Of a DNA stretch of 30,331 bases, positions 9,140 to 14,762 are shown piece by piece. The stretch spans positions 1-30,331 of IMG/VR virus record IMGVR_UViG_3300020201_000077. One strand, 5' to 3'. The position numbers were made by a program, and so were the translations under genes. The notes under the pieces are model-generated. The model was not told where the DNA came from. It saw only the letters and a program-made list of their open reading frames with translations, and did no database searches. This stretch comes from a virus. Within the stretch, counting starts at the first letter, position 1, and each line of letters starts with the position of its first letter.

Positions 9140-9148
9140 ATATACAAA

Positions 9149-9628
9149 ATGAACTTTATTACTAACAACCTCGAGACTTTAATTTTATTAGTCATTTCTT
9201 TAGTACTTGGAGCTGACAGACTCCGCATCGGAGGTGCTTCAACTCGCAAGCAAATCTCAGACGACTACAGAGAACGAAACGCACAGCTTGACGCACAAAT
9301 AACAGAGCTGAAAAAACTTCATTTAGAAAACGCAATAGAGCTAAGTGCAATCAAGGCAATGTTATTAGAAAAGGATAAGCATATCGAATCTTTAACAAAA
9401 CTAATTCAAGGCAAAAACCCAGAAATGGAAAAACTCCTCGAAAGAATCAGCGAGTCAAACAAAGCAATGATGCAATTTATGGAAAAGGTAAACGAAACTC
9501 TTGTAGTCAGTCATAGGGAAATGAAGTATCAAACAAACATGCTTGAAAACACAGCGAAAAGAAACAGTAAAATAGACGAAGCATCTTTGTCTCACGATGG
9601 AGAACCAGCACTTATCCCTAATGAGTAA
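9149..9628 (+). CDS. Membrane-anchored coiled-coil protein of the lysis block
   Basis: 159 residues. Residues 8-22 (LETLILLVISLVLGA) form a single N-terminal membrane segment. From about 35 to 125 the sequence is a long charged heptad-type helix (QLDAQITELKKLHLENAI). The tail is hydrophilic. It is first in a cluster with an amidase and a holin-like gene, so a role at the membrane in lysis (holin, antiholin or spanin-like) is possible. One membrane segment and a long coiled coil fit none of these families exactly. Confidence 0.6.
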   Translation: MNFITNNLETLILLVISLVLGADRLRIGGASTRKQISDDYRERNAQLDAQITELKKLHLENAIELSAIKAMLLEKDKHIESLTKLIQGKNPEMEKLLERISESNKAMMQFMEKVNETLVVSHREMKYQTNMLENTAKRNSKIDEASLSHDGEPALIPNE

Positions 9629-9637
9629 GTATCAACT

Positions 9638-9838
9638 ATGAAAAAACTACATTACATTCTTTGGACTCCTATCGTTGCAGACAGATGCCGTATGTCTTAC
9701 ACACACGACTTCGATGACTACCCGTGCAGAAAATGCAACATGAACGCCTATTCTTTTGGACAGACACTTATTCATAAAAATGTCGCTAGGTTATTAGTAG
9801 TAATATTATTGATTATTATGTGCTTAATTATATATTAA
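9638..9838 (+). CDS. Small tail-anchored membrane protein with CxxC
   Basis: 66 residues. The N-terminal 45 are soluble with three Cys (one lone, then CRKC). Residues 49-65 (ARLLVVILLIIMCLIIY) form a C-terminal membrane anchor. The stop lies two bases before the amidase ATG, so they are co-transcribed. The position suggests a lysis accessory such as a holin or antiholin; no family is recognised. Confidence 0.5.
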   Translation: MKKLHYILWTPIVADRCRMSYTHDFDDYPCRKCNMNAYSFGQTLIHKNVARLLVVILLIIMCLIIY

Positions 9839-9840
9839 AA

Positions 9841-10383
9841 ATGAACGAAACAAATACATATAAAAGACTAAAGAACAACTCTCGTACAAATGTACCCGAC
9901 AAATTGATAATTCATCACGGTGGTGGAACTGATTTGGAGCCACTTTTAGACACTTCAAATCATACAGCACAAACAATGGAAGCATGGCATTTGGCAAAGG
10001 GTTGGGACGGACTTGGGTATCAATATGTTATCCATAAAAACGGAGACATTTGGCGTGGGAGACCCGAACACATACAAGGTGCTCATGCCTTAGGTCAAAA
10101 CTCCGTTAGTATAGGTATTTGCTTATCAGGAAACTTTGATGCCACATTACCTACTAAAGAGCAGGAAAACGCACTGATAAAACTTATAACCGAAATACGA
10201 GGGCGTTATCCAGTGATAGGGGATAAGATATTCCCTCACAGAAAATACGCAGTCAAATCCTGTTTCGGCAGAAAACTATCAGATACTTGGGCGTTAGACT
10301 TAATGAAACAAAAGCCCACTTTAAATAAAGACACCATACTGAAAAAGGTCGAGGAATTAAAAACCTTAATAATAGAATTATAA
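9841..10383 (+). CDS. Endolysin: N-acetylmuramoyl-L-alanine amidase, T7-lysozyme type
   Basis: 180 residues from the ATG at 9841, which directly follows the previous stop; an in-frame extension to 9820 would cut into the preceding gene's membrane helix. The amidase_2/PGRP fold cuts the bond between muramic acid and L-alanine in peptidoglycan. Zinc ligands are visible: H25 in IIHHGGGT, H133 in FPHRKYAVKSC and C141. Lys139 sits six residues after H133 and two before C141, the spacing of T7 lysozyme H122, K128 and C130. Tyr60 or Tyr62 in GYQYVIHKNGDI matches the catalytic Tyr region. No signal peptide is present, so release needs a holin-type partner. Confidence 0.92.
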   Translation: MNETNTYKRLKNNSRTNVPDKLIIHHGGGTDLEPLLDTSNHTAQTMEAWHLAKGWDGLGYQYVIHKNGDIWRGRPEHIQGAHALGQNSVSIGICLSGNFDATLPTKEQENALIKLITEIRGRYPVIGDKIFPHRKYAVKSCFGRKLSDTWALDLMKQKPTLNKDTILKKVEELKTLIIEL

Positions 10384-10384
10384 T

Positions 10385-10612
10385 ATGTCAGACAAATTTG
10401 CATTTCTTACATCAGTTCGTTTTTGGAATCTTGCGATTGTAGCAATCGTGATTGTTCTTAAAAAGAATGGGGTGCTCATTGACGATTCTTTGGTCACTAC
10501 AATCAGTGAAATAATCGCTCTTACACTTGCAGGATCAACAGTAGTACGCACAGCAGATGTACAAGCAGATGCTAAAGTAAAAGCAGCTCGTGTATCTCGT
10601 GAAAATTATTAA
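10385..10612 (+). CDS. Holin-like small membrane protein
   Basis: 75 residues, one base after the endolysin stop. Residues 12-27 (RFWNLAIVAIVIVLKK) are strongly hydrophobic and 38-54 (VTTISEIIALTLAGSTVV) moderately so, giving one or two membrane spans, with a charged C-terminal tail. Size, topology and position next to the endolysin are those of class II holins, which open the inner membrane at lysis. The sequence alone does not prove this. Confidence 0.65.
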   Translation: MSDKFAFLTSVRFWNLAIVAIVIVLKKNGVLIDDSLVTTISEIIALTLAGSTVVRTADVQADAKVKAARVSRENY

Positions 10613-10622
10613 CTTAAATATA

Positions 10623-10707
10623 TGGTAAAATAATACTCAGTAGTTCCCATAACTCTATCCGCGGGGACATTATGGTTCTTTGTTTGGCTCCTTATCATAA
10701 TTTTTTT
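10623..10707 (+). promoter_or_regulatory. Attenuator-like leader with mutually exclusive hairpins
   Basis: An extended -10-like TGgTAAAAT (10623-10631) is followed by three competing stems. GTTCCC (10643-48) pairs with GGGGAC (10663-68). CCATAA (10647-52) pairs with TTATGG (10670-75). ATTATG (10669-74) pairs with CATAAT (10696-701) and is followed by a U-run (10702-707), an intrinsic terminator. The middle stem shares bases with both others, so it acts as an antiterminator. A 14-codon ORF (10672-10716) lies inside. No known riboswitch family is recognised. The rest of 10613-10833 holds no gene. Confidence 0.45.
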
Positions 10708-10747
10708 ACGCACTAATAATAATTTAATACCTAGATAGACAAGAATT

Positions 10748-10772
10748 CCACTATTCACATAGTGGTTTTTTT
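10748..10772 (+). terminator. Intrinsic terminator
   Basis: A perfect 7-bp stem, CCACTAT and ATAGTGG, with loop TCAC, followed by seven T. It ends transcription coming from the lysis block or from the preceding leader. Confidence 0.85.
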
Positions 10773-10783
10773 GTTGATAGTAG

Positions 10784-10789
10784 TATAAT
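10784..10789 (+). promoter_or_regulatory. Possible -10 element for the small-gene island
   Basis: TATAAT just after the terminator, without a TGn extension or clear -35. It would give a leader of about 40 bases before the ATG at 10834. Confidence 0.35.
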
Positions 10790-10833
10790 TATGTAAACAA
10801 GCCTGTACTTTTTACAATCTAACCCCCATTACG

Positions 10834-11028
10834 ATGAACATGCCACTCGAACCACAACGTGCTTGCTGCGATTCGTGTCATGAGTACCTCAGCTTTGCTG
10901 AGCCTCGTGAAGCCCACCATGGGCGAATCTATCACCCTGACTGCTGGAAAAAGCTCCGAGCTCGCCAGATGAAAGCTTTGCTCGTGGCGAACTCCTCAAG
11001 GCTCTCCACCCGATTCAAAGTGAGGTGA
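10834..11028 (+). CDS. Small zinc-ribbon or LIM-like protein
   Basis: 64 residues. The fold is suggested by paired ligands: CCDSCH at 11-16, then H28, H29, H34 and C37 in EAHHGRIYHPDCW, as in treble-clef or LIM-type zinc modules. The basic tail (RLSTRFKVR) could bind nucleic acid. The gene opens an island visibly richer in G+C than its neighbours, with C- and G-ending codons uncommon elsewhere in the window. There is no Shine-Dalgarno site at this first gene, though the next three have one. Function is unknown. Confidence 0.6.
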   Translation: MNMPLEPQRACCDSCHEYLSFAEPREAHHGRIYHPDCWKKLRARQMKALLVANSSRLSTRFKVR

Positions 11029-11031
11029 ACC

Positions 11032-11310
11032 GTGGACGCACCACTGTGGACTATCAGGAAGCACTACAAAGAACCTGAAACTACAGACGAGATGGTTTTT
11101 ACAAACGGTATTATATATATCGTTTGTAATGGTCATCGCGGAGGCTTTGATTATGTTCGCTACCTGTTGGTAGGTTTCATCTGGGTAGATAACCCAAAGT
11201 CTTCGGACTTCGACTCCGCTCGCCTCTGTTTTCCATTTGCACAAAATGTGTTCGTTGAAAGCAGGTGTCCACAATGCCTCTCCTACCATCGCCCAAGGAT
11301 CGCCGCATGA
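11032..11310 (+). CDS. Hypothetical protein, GTG start with Shine-Dalgarno
   Basis: 92 residues. The start is the GTG at 11032, five bases after an AGGTG that overlaps the previous stop; an internal ATG at 11092 is an alternative. The protein is aromatic and basic with Cys at about 52 and a late pair, CPQC. No family is recognised. The 3' end overlaps the next small ORF in another frame by 37 bases. Its codon use fits the island, not the phage around it. Confidence 0.45.
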   Translation: MDAPLWTIRKHYKEPETTDEMVFTNGIIYIVCNGHRGGFDYVRYLLVGFIWVDNPKSSDFDSARLCFPFAQNVFVESRCPQCLSYHRPRIAA

Positions 11311-11381
11311 AACGCAACAACGGCAGGCTCCGTACATTCCGCAGTCGTTATCGCTTCTCTCACCATGGTCGCAGATACTAG
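11274..11381 (+). CDS. Small Arg-rich protein
   Basis: 35 residues, about one third Arg or Lys (RRMKRNNGRLRTFRSRYRF), preceded by AGGTG seven bases upstream. It probably binds nucleic acid if real. Its TAG at 11379-11381 lies within the Shine-Dalgarno of the next ORF, so the two are arranged for coupled translation. A later in-frame ATG (11307) would leave 24 residues. Confidence 0.4.
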   Translation: MPLLPSPKDRRMKRNNGRLRTFRSRYRFSHHGRRY

Positions 11382-11389
11382 GAGGCATC

Positions 11390-11485
11390 ATGCGTCGCCT
11401 GAAAGACATGTTCTCGAATGCGATGTTGAAATTTGAACTTTGTATCATCTTCATACTCGTTGCATACGCTATCACTAGGAGGTGA
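11390..11485 (+). CDS. 31-residue membrane peptide with strong Shine-Dalgarno
   Basis: ATG to TGA. AGGAGG sits five bases before the ATG and overlaps the upstream stop. Residues 14-26 (KFELCIIFILVAYAI) form one membrane span flanked by Arg. The strong ribosome site is unlike the rest of this phage. The same frame is open upstream to 11237, but the ribosome site favours the short form. Confidence 0.45.
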   Translation: MRRLKDMFSNAMLKFELCIIFILVAYAITRR

Positions 11486-11500
11486 TACATTCTAAGAGTC

Positions 11501-11530
11501 AGAGCCATTTTTTGTTCTGGCTCTTTCTCT
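11501..11530 (+). terminator. Intrinsic terminator ending the island
   Basis: AGAGCCA (11501-507) pairs with TGGCTCT (11518-524), loop of ten bases, followed by a T-rich tract (TTCTCTTT). The loop and 3' arm overlap the promoter of the next gene. Confidence 0.7.
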
Positions 11531-11540
11531 TTGATATACT
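11512..11540 (+). promoter_or_regulatory. Leaderless promoter for rusA
   Basis: TTGTTC (11512-517), a 17-base spacer, then extended -10 TGaTATACT (11532-540). The ATG at 11547 follows after six bases, so the transcript should begin at the start codon. The -35 is inside the terminator hairpin loop. Confidence 0.65.
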
Positions 11541-11546
11541 TTAGTA

Positions 11547-11897
11547 ATGGAAATAACACTTAAGGGAAATCCGCAATCAACTAACCACATTTATAAGTCC
11601 GTTTGTCGTGGGAAATTTGCTTCAGTTTATATGTCACAGCCAGGAAAAACCCTAAAAGAGGATTATGGGTGGCAAATCAAGTCACAGTACAAGGGTAAAC
11701 CTCTCACAGGAAGCGTAGATTTGAGGCTAGAGCTGTTTTTTGGGGATAAGAGGATAAGAGACATAGATAATTATAACAAGCTTGTCCTAGACGCTTGTAG
11801 TGGCTTGCTTTGGATTGATGACAGCCAAATCGAAAGCCTTTTAATAATCAAAAACATAGATGTTAAAAACCCAAGAGTAGAGCTTGTAATAAATTAG
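11547..11897 (+). CDS. rusA: RusA-family Holliday junction resolvase
   Basis: 116 residues, close to the 120 of E. coli RusA. The family cuts four-way DNA junctions as a dimer and here would resolve recombination or replication intermediates before packaging. The catalytic block is present: RDIDNYNKLVLDA gives D72, D74 and K78, and WIDDSQ gives D91/D92, matching RusA D70, D72, K76 and D91. It starts the replication/recombination block and has its own leaderless promoter. The DNA right after its stop contains a DnaA box. Confidence 0.9.
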   Translation: MEITLKGNPQSTNHIYKSVCRGKFASVYMSQPGKTLKEDYGWQIKSQYKGKPLTGSVDLRLELFFGDKRIRDIDNYNKLVLDACSGLLWIDDSQIESLLIIKNIDVKNPRVELVIN

Positions 11898-11906
11898 TTA
11901 TCCACA
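11898..11906 (+). promoter_or_regulatory. Perfect DnaA box upstream of the initiator gene
   Basis: TTATCCACA, three bases after the rusA stop and about 140 bases before the initiator ATG. With the iterons at 12100-12424 it suggests a replication start region. Confidence 0.55.
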
Positions 11907-11913
11907 GTTTTAC

Positions 11914-11944
11914 TTGTGCAACTTTTATTCGTTTTCGGTATAAT
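11914..11944 (+). promoter_or_regulatory. Promoter for the initiator leader
   Basis: TATAAT at 11939-944, with TTGTGC at 11914-919 as a possible -35 (spacer 19). An ATG lies six bases after the -10 (11951), so the small leader ORF would be translated from the RNA 5' end. Confidence 0.55.
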
Positions 11945-11950
11945 AAAGAT

Positions 11951-12046
11951 ATGTTTCAAAGCCTTTGTAATATTAAAAATTTAAACGTCCCTACGAGTTC
12001 AACAAAGGCTCTCGCGGGGACTTTTGAGTTTTTAATTTATGGCTAA
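11951..12046 (+). CDS. Leader peptide overlapping the initiator start
   Basis: 31 codons from an ATG placed exactly at the expected transcription start. The stop at 12044-046 lies just inside the next gene (ATG 12039), so the two frames overlap by eight bases. The ORF spans a pseudoknot-forming segment, so ribosomes reading it would open that structure. The peptide itself resembles nothing known. The layout recalls leader peptides that control plasmid initiator genes; translation is not proven. Confidence 0.4.
   Translation: MFQSLCNIKNLNVPTSSTKALAGTFEFLIYG
11960..12021 (+). ncRNA. Predicted H-type pseudoknot in the initiator leader
   Basis: A hairpin formed by GTCCC (11987-991) with GGGAC (12017-021) and CGAG (11994-997) with CTCG (12011-014) has a 13-base loop. 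The loop bases ACAAAGGCT (12002-010) are an exact complement of AGCCTTTGT (11960-968), giving a 9-bp second helix that crosses the first. The structure ends 17 bases before the initiator ATG and is followed by TTTTGAGTTTTT. It could gate translation or terminate transcription. No catalogued RNA family is recognised. Confidence 0.5.
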
Positions 12047-12737
12047 TCCACAGAAAGAAAATGGATTTACGGCGATAGCCAATGAGATTTTAGAACAGTT
12101 AGTAAAGACACCTTTACTGGGTGCAGAGTTCCAAATACTATTGTTTATACTTAGAAAAACTTATGGCTATCACAAAAAACAAGACCGCATATCCTTTACT
12201 CAGTTTGAGAAAGGTACAGGTATTTCTAGGCAAACTATCAACAAAACCATTAAAAACCTCATTACAAAGGGAATGATAGTAAAGATATATTTACCAGAAG
12301 GCAATATCGGCTATACCTTTATAAAAGACCATGAAAAGTGGGTAGTAAAGACGCATTTACTAGTAAAGGGTAAGTGGTCTACTAGTAAAGACGTATTGAC
12401 CAAAACTAGTAAAGACGTATTGACACACAAAAGAAAGAAAGAAATAACAAAAGATATTGTCGCAAGCGACATTCCATTTTCTTTAAAGGAAGAAATTAAA
12501 AAACTAGAAGATAACCCTAGAAGGGACTTAAATATAGTCGCTTTATATTTGGACCACAGAAAACCCGACCTACAGAATACTGCACAATATGAGAAAGCAC
12601 TCAAACGACACCTAAAACCAGCTGGAGAATTAAAACCATTTACAGATAATCAGATATTAAAAGCCCTTGATTATGCTAAAAAAGAGTACAAAGATGTATA
12701 CACATTAGAAACATTGTTAAAGATACTAGTAAAATAA
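12039..12737 (+). CDS. Replication initiator, phage replication protein O family
   Basis: 232 residues. The N-terminal 100 residues are the winged-helix origin-binding domain of the family (NGFTAIANEILEQLVKTPL, AEFQILLFILRKTYGYHKK), with the recognition helix in EKGTGISRQTINKTIKNL. The middle (about 115-140) is a Lys/Ser/Thr linker encoded by the iterons. The C-terminal 60 residues are helical and could recruit host helicase machinery. No helicase, loader or polymerase is encoded in the window, so replication must use host enzymes. As in lambda O, the probable origin lies inside the gene. Confidence 0.85.
   Translation: MANPQKENGFTAIANEILEQLVKTPLLGAEFQILLFILRKTYGYHKKQDRISFTQFEKGTGISRQTINKTIKNLITKGMIVKIYLPEGNIGYTFIKDHEKWVVKTHLLVKGKWSTSKDVLTKTSKDVLTHKRKKEITKDIVASDIPFSLKEEIKKLEDNPRRDLNIVALYLDHRKPDLQNTAQYEKALKRHLKPAGELKPFTDNQILKALDYAKKEYKDVYTLETLLKILVK
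12100..12424 (+). repeat. Iteron array, probable phage replication origin
   Basis: Full 18-base copies of TAGTAAAGACGTATTGAC type occur at 12383-400 and 12407-424 (identical) and 12343-360 (TAGTAAAGACGCATTTAC), with diverged copies at 12100-117 and 12277-294 and a partial at 12361-368. Several have dyad symmetry, GTAAA-N6-TTTAC, as expected for an initiator dimer. The tight cluster 12343-12424 has spacings of 18, 22 and 24. All lie inside the gene for the presumed binding protein, as in lambda. Confidence 0.75.
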
Positions 12738-12738
12738 T

Positions 12739-13125
12739 ATGTCAAAAATAACAAAACAAGAAGAAGAAATTGAAGAATATAAATTTCCAGAATACACAAA
12801 TCAAGAGTTGTGGACACTAAACACACTGTTAGATGAAAAATATAATGGTGGAAATAAAATTGACGATATAACAAAATGGATGGCAGACGAGGGAGCGGTA
12901 AATAAATATGGAGCAGTTGTTGTTACAGGATTTTATTATAAGTGGATATACCCGAAAGGCGGTGGAGACAAATTTAGTTTCCCATACCACGACTACCCAA
13001 CTAAATATGCTTTACTCCAAGACAAATTAGAAAAGGCGAACAAACTCTTAGGACGTAAAGAGTTCGCCCAGAAGAAAGAATTGGAAGACTTAAATAAATT
13101 AGCAGAAAGTATGAAGCCTAACTAA
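12739..13125 (+). CDS. Hypothetical protein of the replication block
   Basis: 128 residues, one base after the initiator stop. The N-terminus is acidic and Lys-rich (KQEEEIEEYKFPEYT), the centre contains aromatic beta strands (GAVVVTGFYYKWIYPKGGG) and the C-terminal 35 residues are a charged helix. There are no cysteines or catalytic motifs. Position suggests an accessory to replication; function unknown. Confidence 0.65.
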   Translation: MSKITKQEEEIEEYKFPEYTNQELWTLNTLLDEKYNGGNKIDDITKWMADEGAVNKYGAVVVTGFYYKWIYPKGGGDKFSFPYHDYPTKYALLQDKLEKANKLLGRKEFAQKKELEDLNKLAESMKPN

Positions 13126-13134
13126 GTTAATAGT

Positions 13135-13143
13135 TATCCACAG
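13135..13143 (+). promoter_or_regulatory. Perfect DnaA box before a strong promoter
   Basis: TTATCCACA ends ten bases before the TTGACA at 13154. Two copies of AAAGGCGAC (13145-153 and 13163-171) flank and enter the promoter and may be a regulator site. Confidence 0.5.
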
Positions 13144-13153
13144 AAAGGCGACT

Positions 13154-13182
13154 TGACATCTAAAGGCGACAGGTATAGACTT
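13154..13182 (+). promoter_or_regulatory. Strong sigma-70-type promoter
   Basis: A perfect -35 TTGACA, a 17-base spacer and TAGACT as -10. This is the best -35 in the window and, unlike most promoters here, drives a transcript with a long leader (about 78 bases) before the ATG at 13267. Confidence 0.7.
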
Positions 13183-13185
13183 TAA

Positions 13186-13245
13186 ATATGGATAAGCGAG
13201 GGCGAGACAGTGACGACTTTCTCTACCCTTAGCAAATCCATATTA
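13186..13245 (+). ncRNA. Long hairpin at the 5' end of a leader RNA
   Basis: AATATGGAT (13186-194) pairs perfectly with ATCCATATT (13237-245). Inside, AGGG (13200-203) pairs with CCCT (13227-230) and GAGA (13205-208) with TCTC (13221-224) around a 12-base loop. The structure begins about at the predicted +1. No T-run follows, so it is not an intrinsic terminator; an mRNA-stabilising end, a control element or a small RNA are options. The surrounding 13126-13266 has no gene. Confidence 0.5.
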
Positions 13246-13266
13246 TAAACTAACCAAACAATTTTT

Positions 13267-13404
13267 ATGATAAACATTTCATACAAAGGCACAGCAAAAG
13301 GATTGATGAAGTACATCGCATCTTTGATTGAAGAAGAAGAGGGAGATAAAGGTTCGTGGACAGACAGGTCGGAATATGACAAAGACGGAATACCTAACGA
13401 ATAA
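13267..13404 (+). CDS. Small acidic hypothetical protein
   Basis: 45 residues from ATG at 13267 (MINISYKGTAKGLMKYIASL), then an acidic run (IEEEEGD) and a charged tail. It is the first ORF after the TTGACA promoter and structured leader. It is probably an early phage peptide; no family is recognised. Confidence 0.55.
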   Translation: MINISYKGTAKGLMKYIASLIEEEEGDKGSWTDRSEYDKDGIPNE

Positions 13405-13408
13405 TTTT

Positions 13409-13588
13409 ATGGATGAAAAACTAGAAGACTTGAAAGAAGAATTTGAAGACAGTAAAGAATCTTACCTAAATGCAACAGAAGAACTTCAGGCGGCAACAGA
13501 TTGGTTTGCAAAAAGAAAACAATATTTTGAAAAAGACTTAAAAGCATTAACAACATACGAATTAAAAAAAGAACATGAGAACAAATAA
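13409..13588 (+). CDS. Small coiled-coil protein
   Basis: 59 residues from the ATG at 13409, four bases after the previous stop; a longer in-frame extension upstream would overlap that gene and is less likely. The sequence (MDEKLEDLKEEFEDSKESYL onward) is a nearly continuous charged helix with heptad spacing. Probably a dimeric helper protein; function unknown. Confidence 0.6.
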   Translation: MDEKLEDLKEEFEDSKESYLNATEELQAATDWFAKRKQYFEKDLKALTTYELKKEHENK

Positions 13589-13661
13589 AGAAAATAGAGA
13601 CGCATTTTTTATCGGAGTATTCCTAGTTGTCGGACTAGGACTAGCACTTTTGTTTGGATAA
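13575..13661 (+). CDS. 28-residue membrane peptide
   Basis: ATG to TAA, overlapping the previous gene by 14 bases and ending one base before the ERF gene. A short charged N-terminus (MRTNKENRD) is followed by one membrane span (FFIGVFLVVGLGLALLFG). The clean topology and exact fit between genes support it. Confidence 0.5.
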   Translation: MRTNKENRDAFFIGVFLVVGLGLALLFG

Positions 13662-13662
13662 T

Positions 13663-14127
13663 ATGAAAAATATATACAAAGCACTCGCAAGGTTCCAACA
13701 AGCTGTCCCAGTAATCCACAAAGACACTCAAGGATTTAATTATAGCTATGCAGACTTACCAGCTATTTTTGGAATCATAAATCCATTGCTTGCCGAGAAT
13801 GGACTAGGGTTTTACCAAGCGGTAAACGACAACAAGATAAAAACAGTATTGTTCCACATAGAAAGTGGAGAAACTATAGAAAGTGAAACCAACATTCCTC
13901 AAGGAGTAGTCCTAAACAAGATGAACGACTTTCAGGTATTGGGTTCGTCAATTACTTACTTGAGACGCTACGCCCTCTCCTCAATGCTTGGGCTAGTTAC
14001 AGACAAAGACACTGACGCAAGCGGTGAACAAGCACCAAAGGTCGGCAAGACAGCAGCCTACAACGCCAAGAACAAAGCAGACCAAGAAAATGGTGTAGAC
14101 CCATTATCAGATGACTTAGACCTATAA
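13663..14127 (+). CDS. erf: ERF-family single-strand annealing protein
   Basis: 154 residues from the ATG at 13663. ERF proteins bind single-stranded DNA and anneal complementary strands in phage recombination. Family signatures are clear: KALARFQQAVPVIHKDTQ, YADLPAIFGIINPLLAENGL and the VLGSSITYLRRYALSSMLGL block, ending near a conserved DKDTDA. The C-terminus is a charged linker with an acidic tip (PLSDDLDL). With rusA and the SSB-like gene next door it forms a recombination set that could also circularise the genome. Confidence 0.92.
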   Translation: MKNIYKALARFQQAVPVIHKDTQGFNYSYADLPAIFGIINPLLAENGLGFYQAVNDNKIKTVLFHIESGETIESETNIPQGVVLNKMNDFQVLGSSITYLRRYALSSMLGLVTDKDTDASGEQAPKVGKTAAYNAKNKADQENGVDPLSDDLDL

Positions 14128-14131
14128 TTTT

Positions 14132-14392
14132 ATGGCAGAAAACATATTTGCAGAAGGAGTGAACTTTTATCGCCCAAATGAAAAAGCCCCAGACTTTATC
14201 AAAGGGCAGGTGGTGATAATAGTTTCAGACCTACTAAAGTTCCAAACAACCCACAGTTTGCCCGACAAAATACGCTTTGACTTAAAGAAATCAGCTAAAG
14301 GCAATTTGTACCTTTCTTTGAACACTTATAACCCGATGAAGAAAGAAGACGGAGAAACAGAGGTCGAAACGAAACCAGAGTCCCCTTTCTAG
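14132..14392 (+). CDS. Possible small single-strand DNA-binding protein
   Basis: 86 residues, four bases after erf. The body has alternating strands (KGQVVIIVSDLLKFQ, KGNLYLSLNTYNPM), as in a small OB fold, and the C-terminus is acidic and ends PESPF, recalling the acidic Pro-Phe tip by which bacterial SSB recruits partners. It is shorter than host SSB (about 160-180). Position beside an annealing protein supports this reading; a full family match cannot be shown by eye. Confidence 0.5.
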   Translation: MAENIFAEGVNFYRPNEKAPDFIKGQVVIIVSDLLKFQTTHSLPDKIRFDLKKSAKGNLYLSLNTYNPMKKEDGETEVETKPESPF

Positions 14393-14399
14393 CCCCAAA

Positions 14400-14762
14400 A
14401 TGCCCCCAGGTAAAGAAAAAACCGAAGAAAGCACCATTCACCCCAAACAGCGAACTGAACTCCAGAATAGGGCAATTCACCTTTACCTAACCCAAGTGGC
14501 TCATGAACTACAAAATCAGGGTCAAACAATGCAAGACGTAGTAAAGAAAATTAACAAGGTCGAAATTAAACCAACAATGCACAACTTGAAAGAACTTGTT
14601 TGGAGAGAAATTCAAAAAGTTCACCTGGGAAAAGAAAGTACAACATTCTTAACCAAGCACGAAGTCACCGAAATATACGACATCATGTCCATGTGGCTAT
14701 CCAAGAATTTTGAAATATCACTTCCCTTCCCAGATAGTAAAGAAGAAGCACCATTAAAATGA
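14400..14762 (+). CDS. Conserved phage protein of the recombination block
   Basis: 120 residues. Blocks typical of a phage family are visible: KQRTELQNRAIHLYLTQVAH, KELVWREIQKVHLGKESTTF and VTEIYDIMSMWLSKNF ending LPFP. The QNRxxHLY pattern resembles NinB-type recombination accessory proteins, which bind single-stranded DNA, but I cannot assign it firmly. The TGA stop overlaps the next start (ATGA), so translation is coupled. Confidence 0.6.
   Translation: MPPGKEKTEESTIHPKQRTELQNRAIHLYLTQVAHELQNQGQTMQDVVKKINKVEIKPTMHNLKELVWREIQKVHLGKESTTFLTKHEVTEIYDIMSMWLSKNFEISLPFPDSKEEAPLK

Noticed and set aside
10996-11559. 187-codon open frame on the minus strand across the small-gene island
   Set aside because: It runs against every other gene, overlaps the rusA start and promoter, matches no family, and the forward frames have ribosome sites and a fitting terminator.
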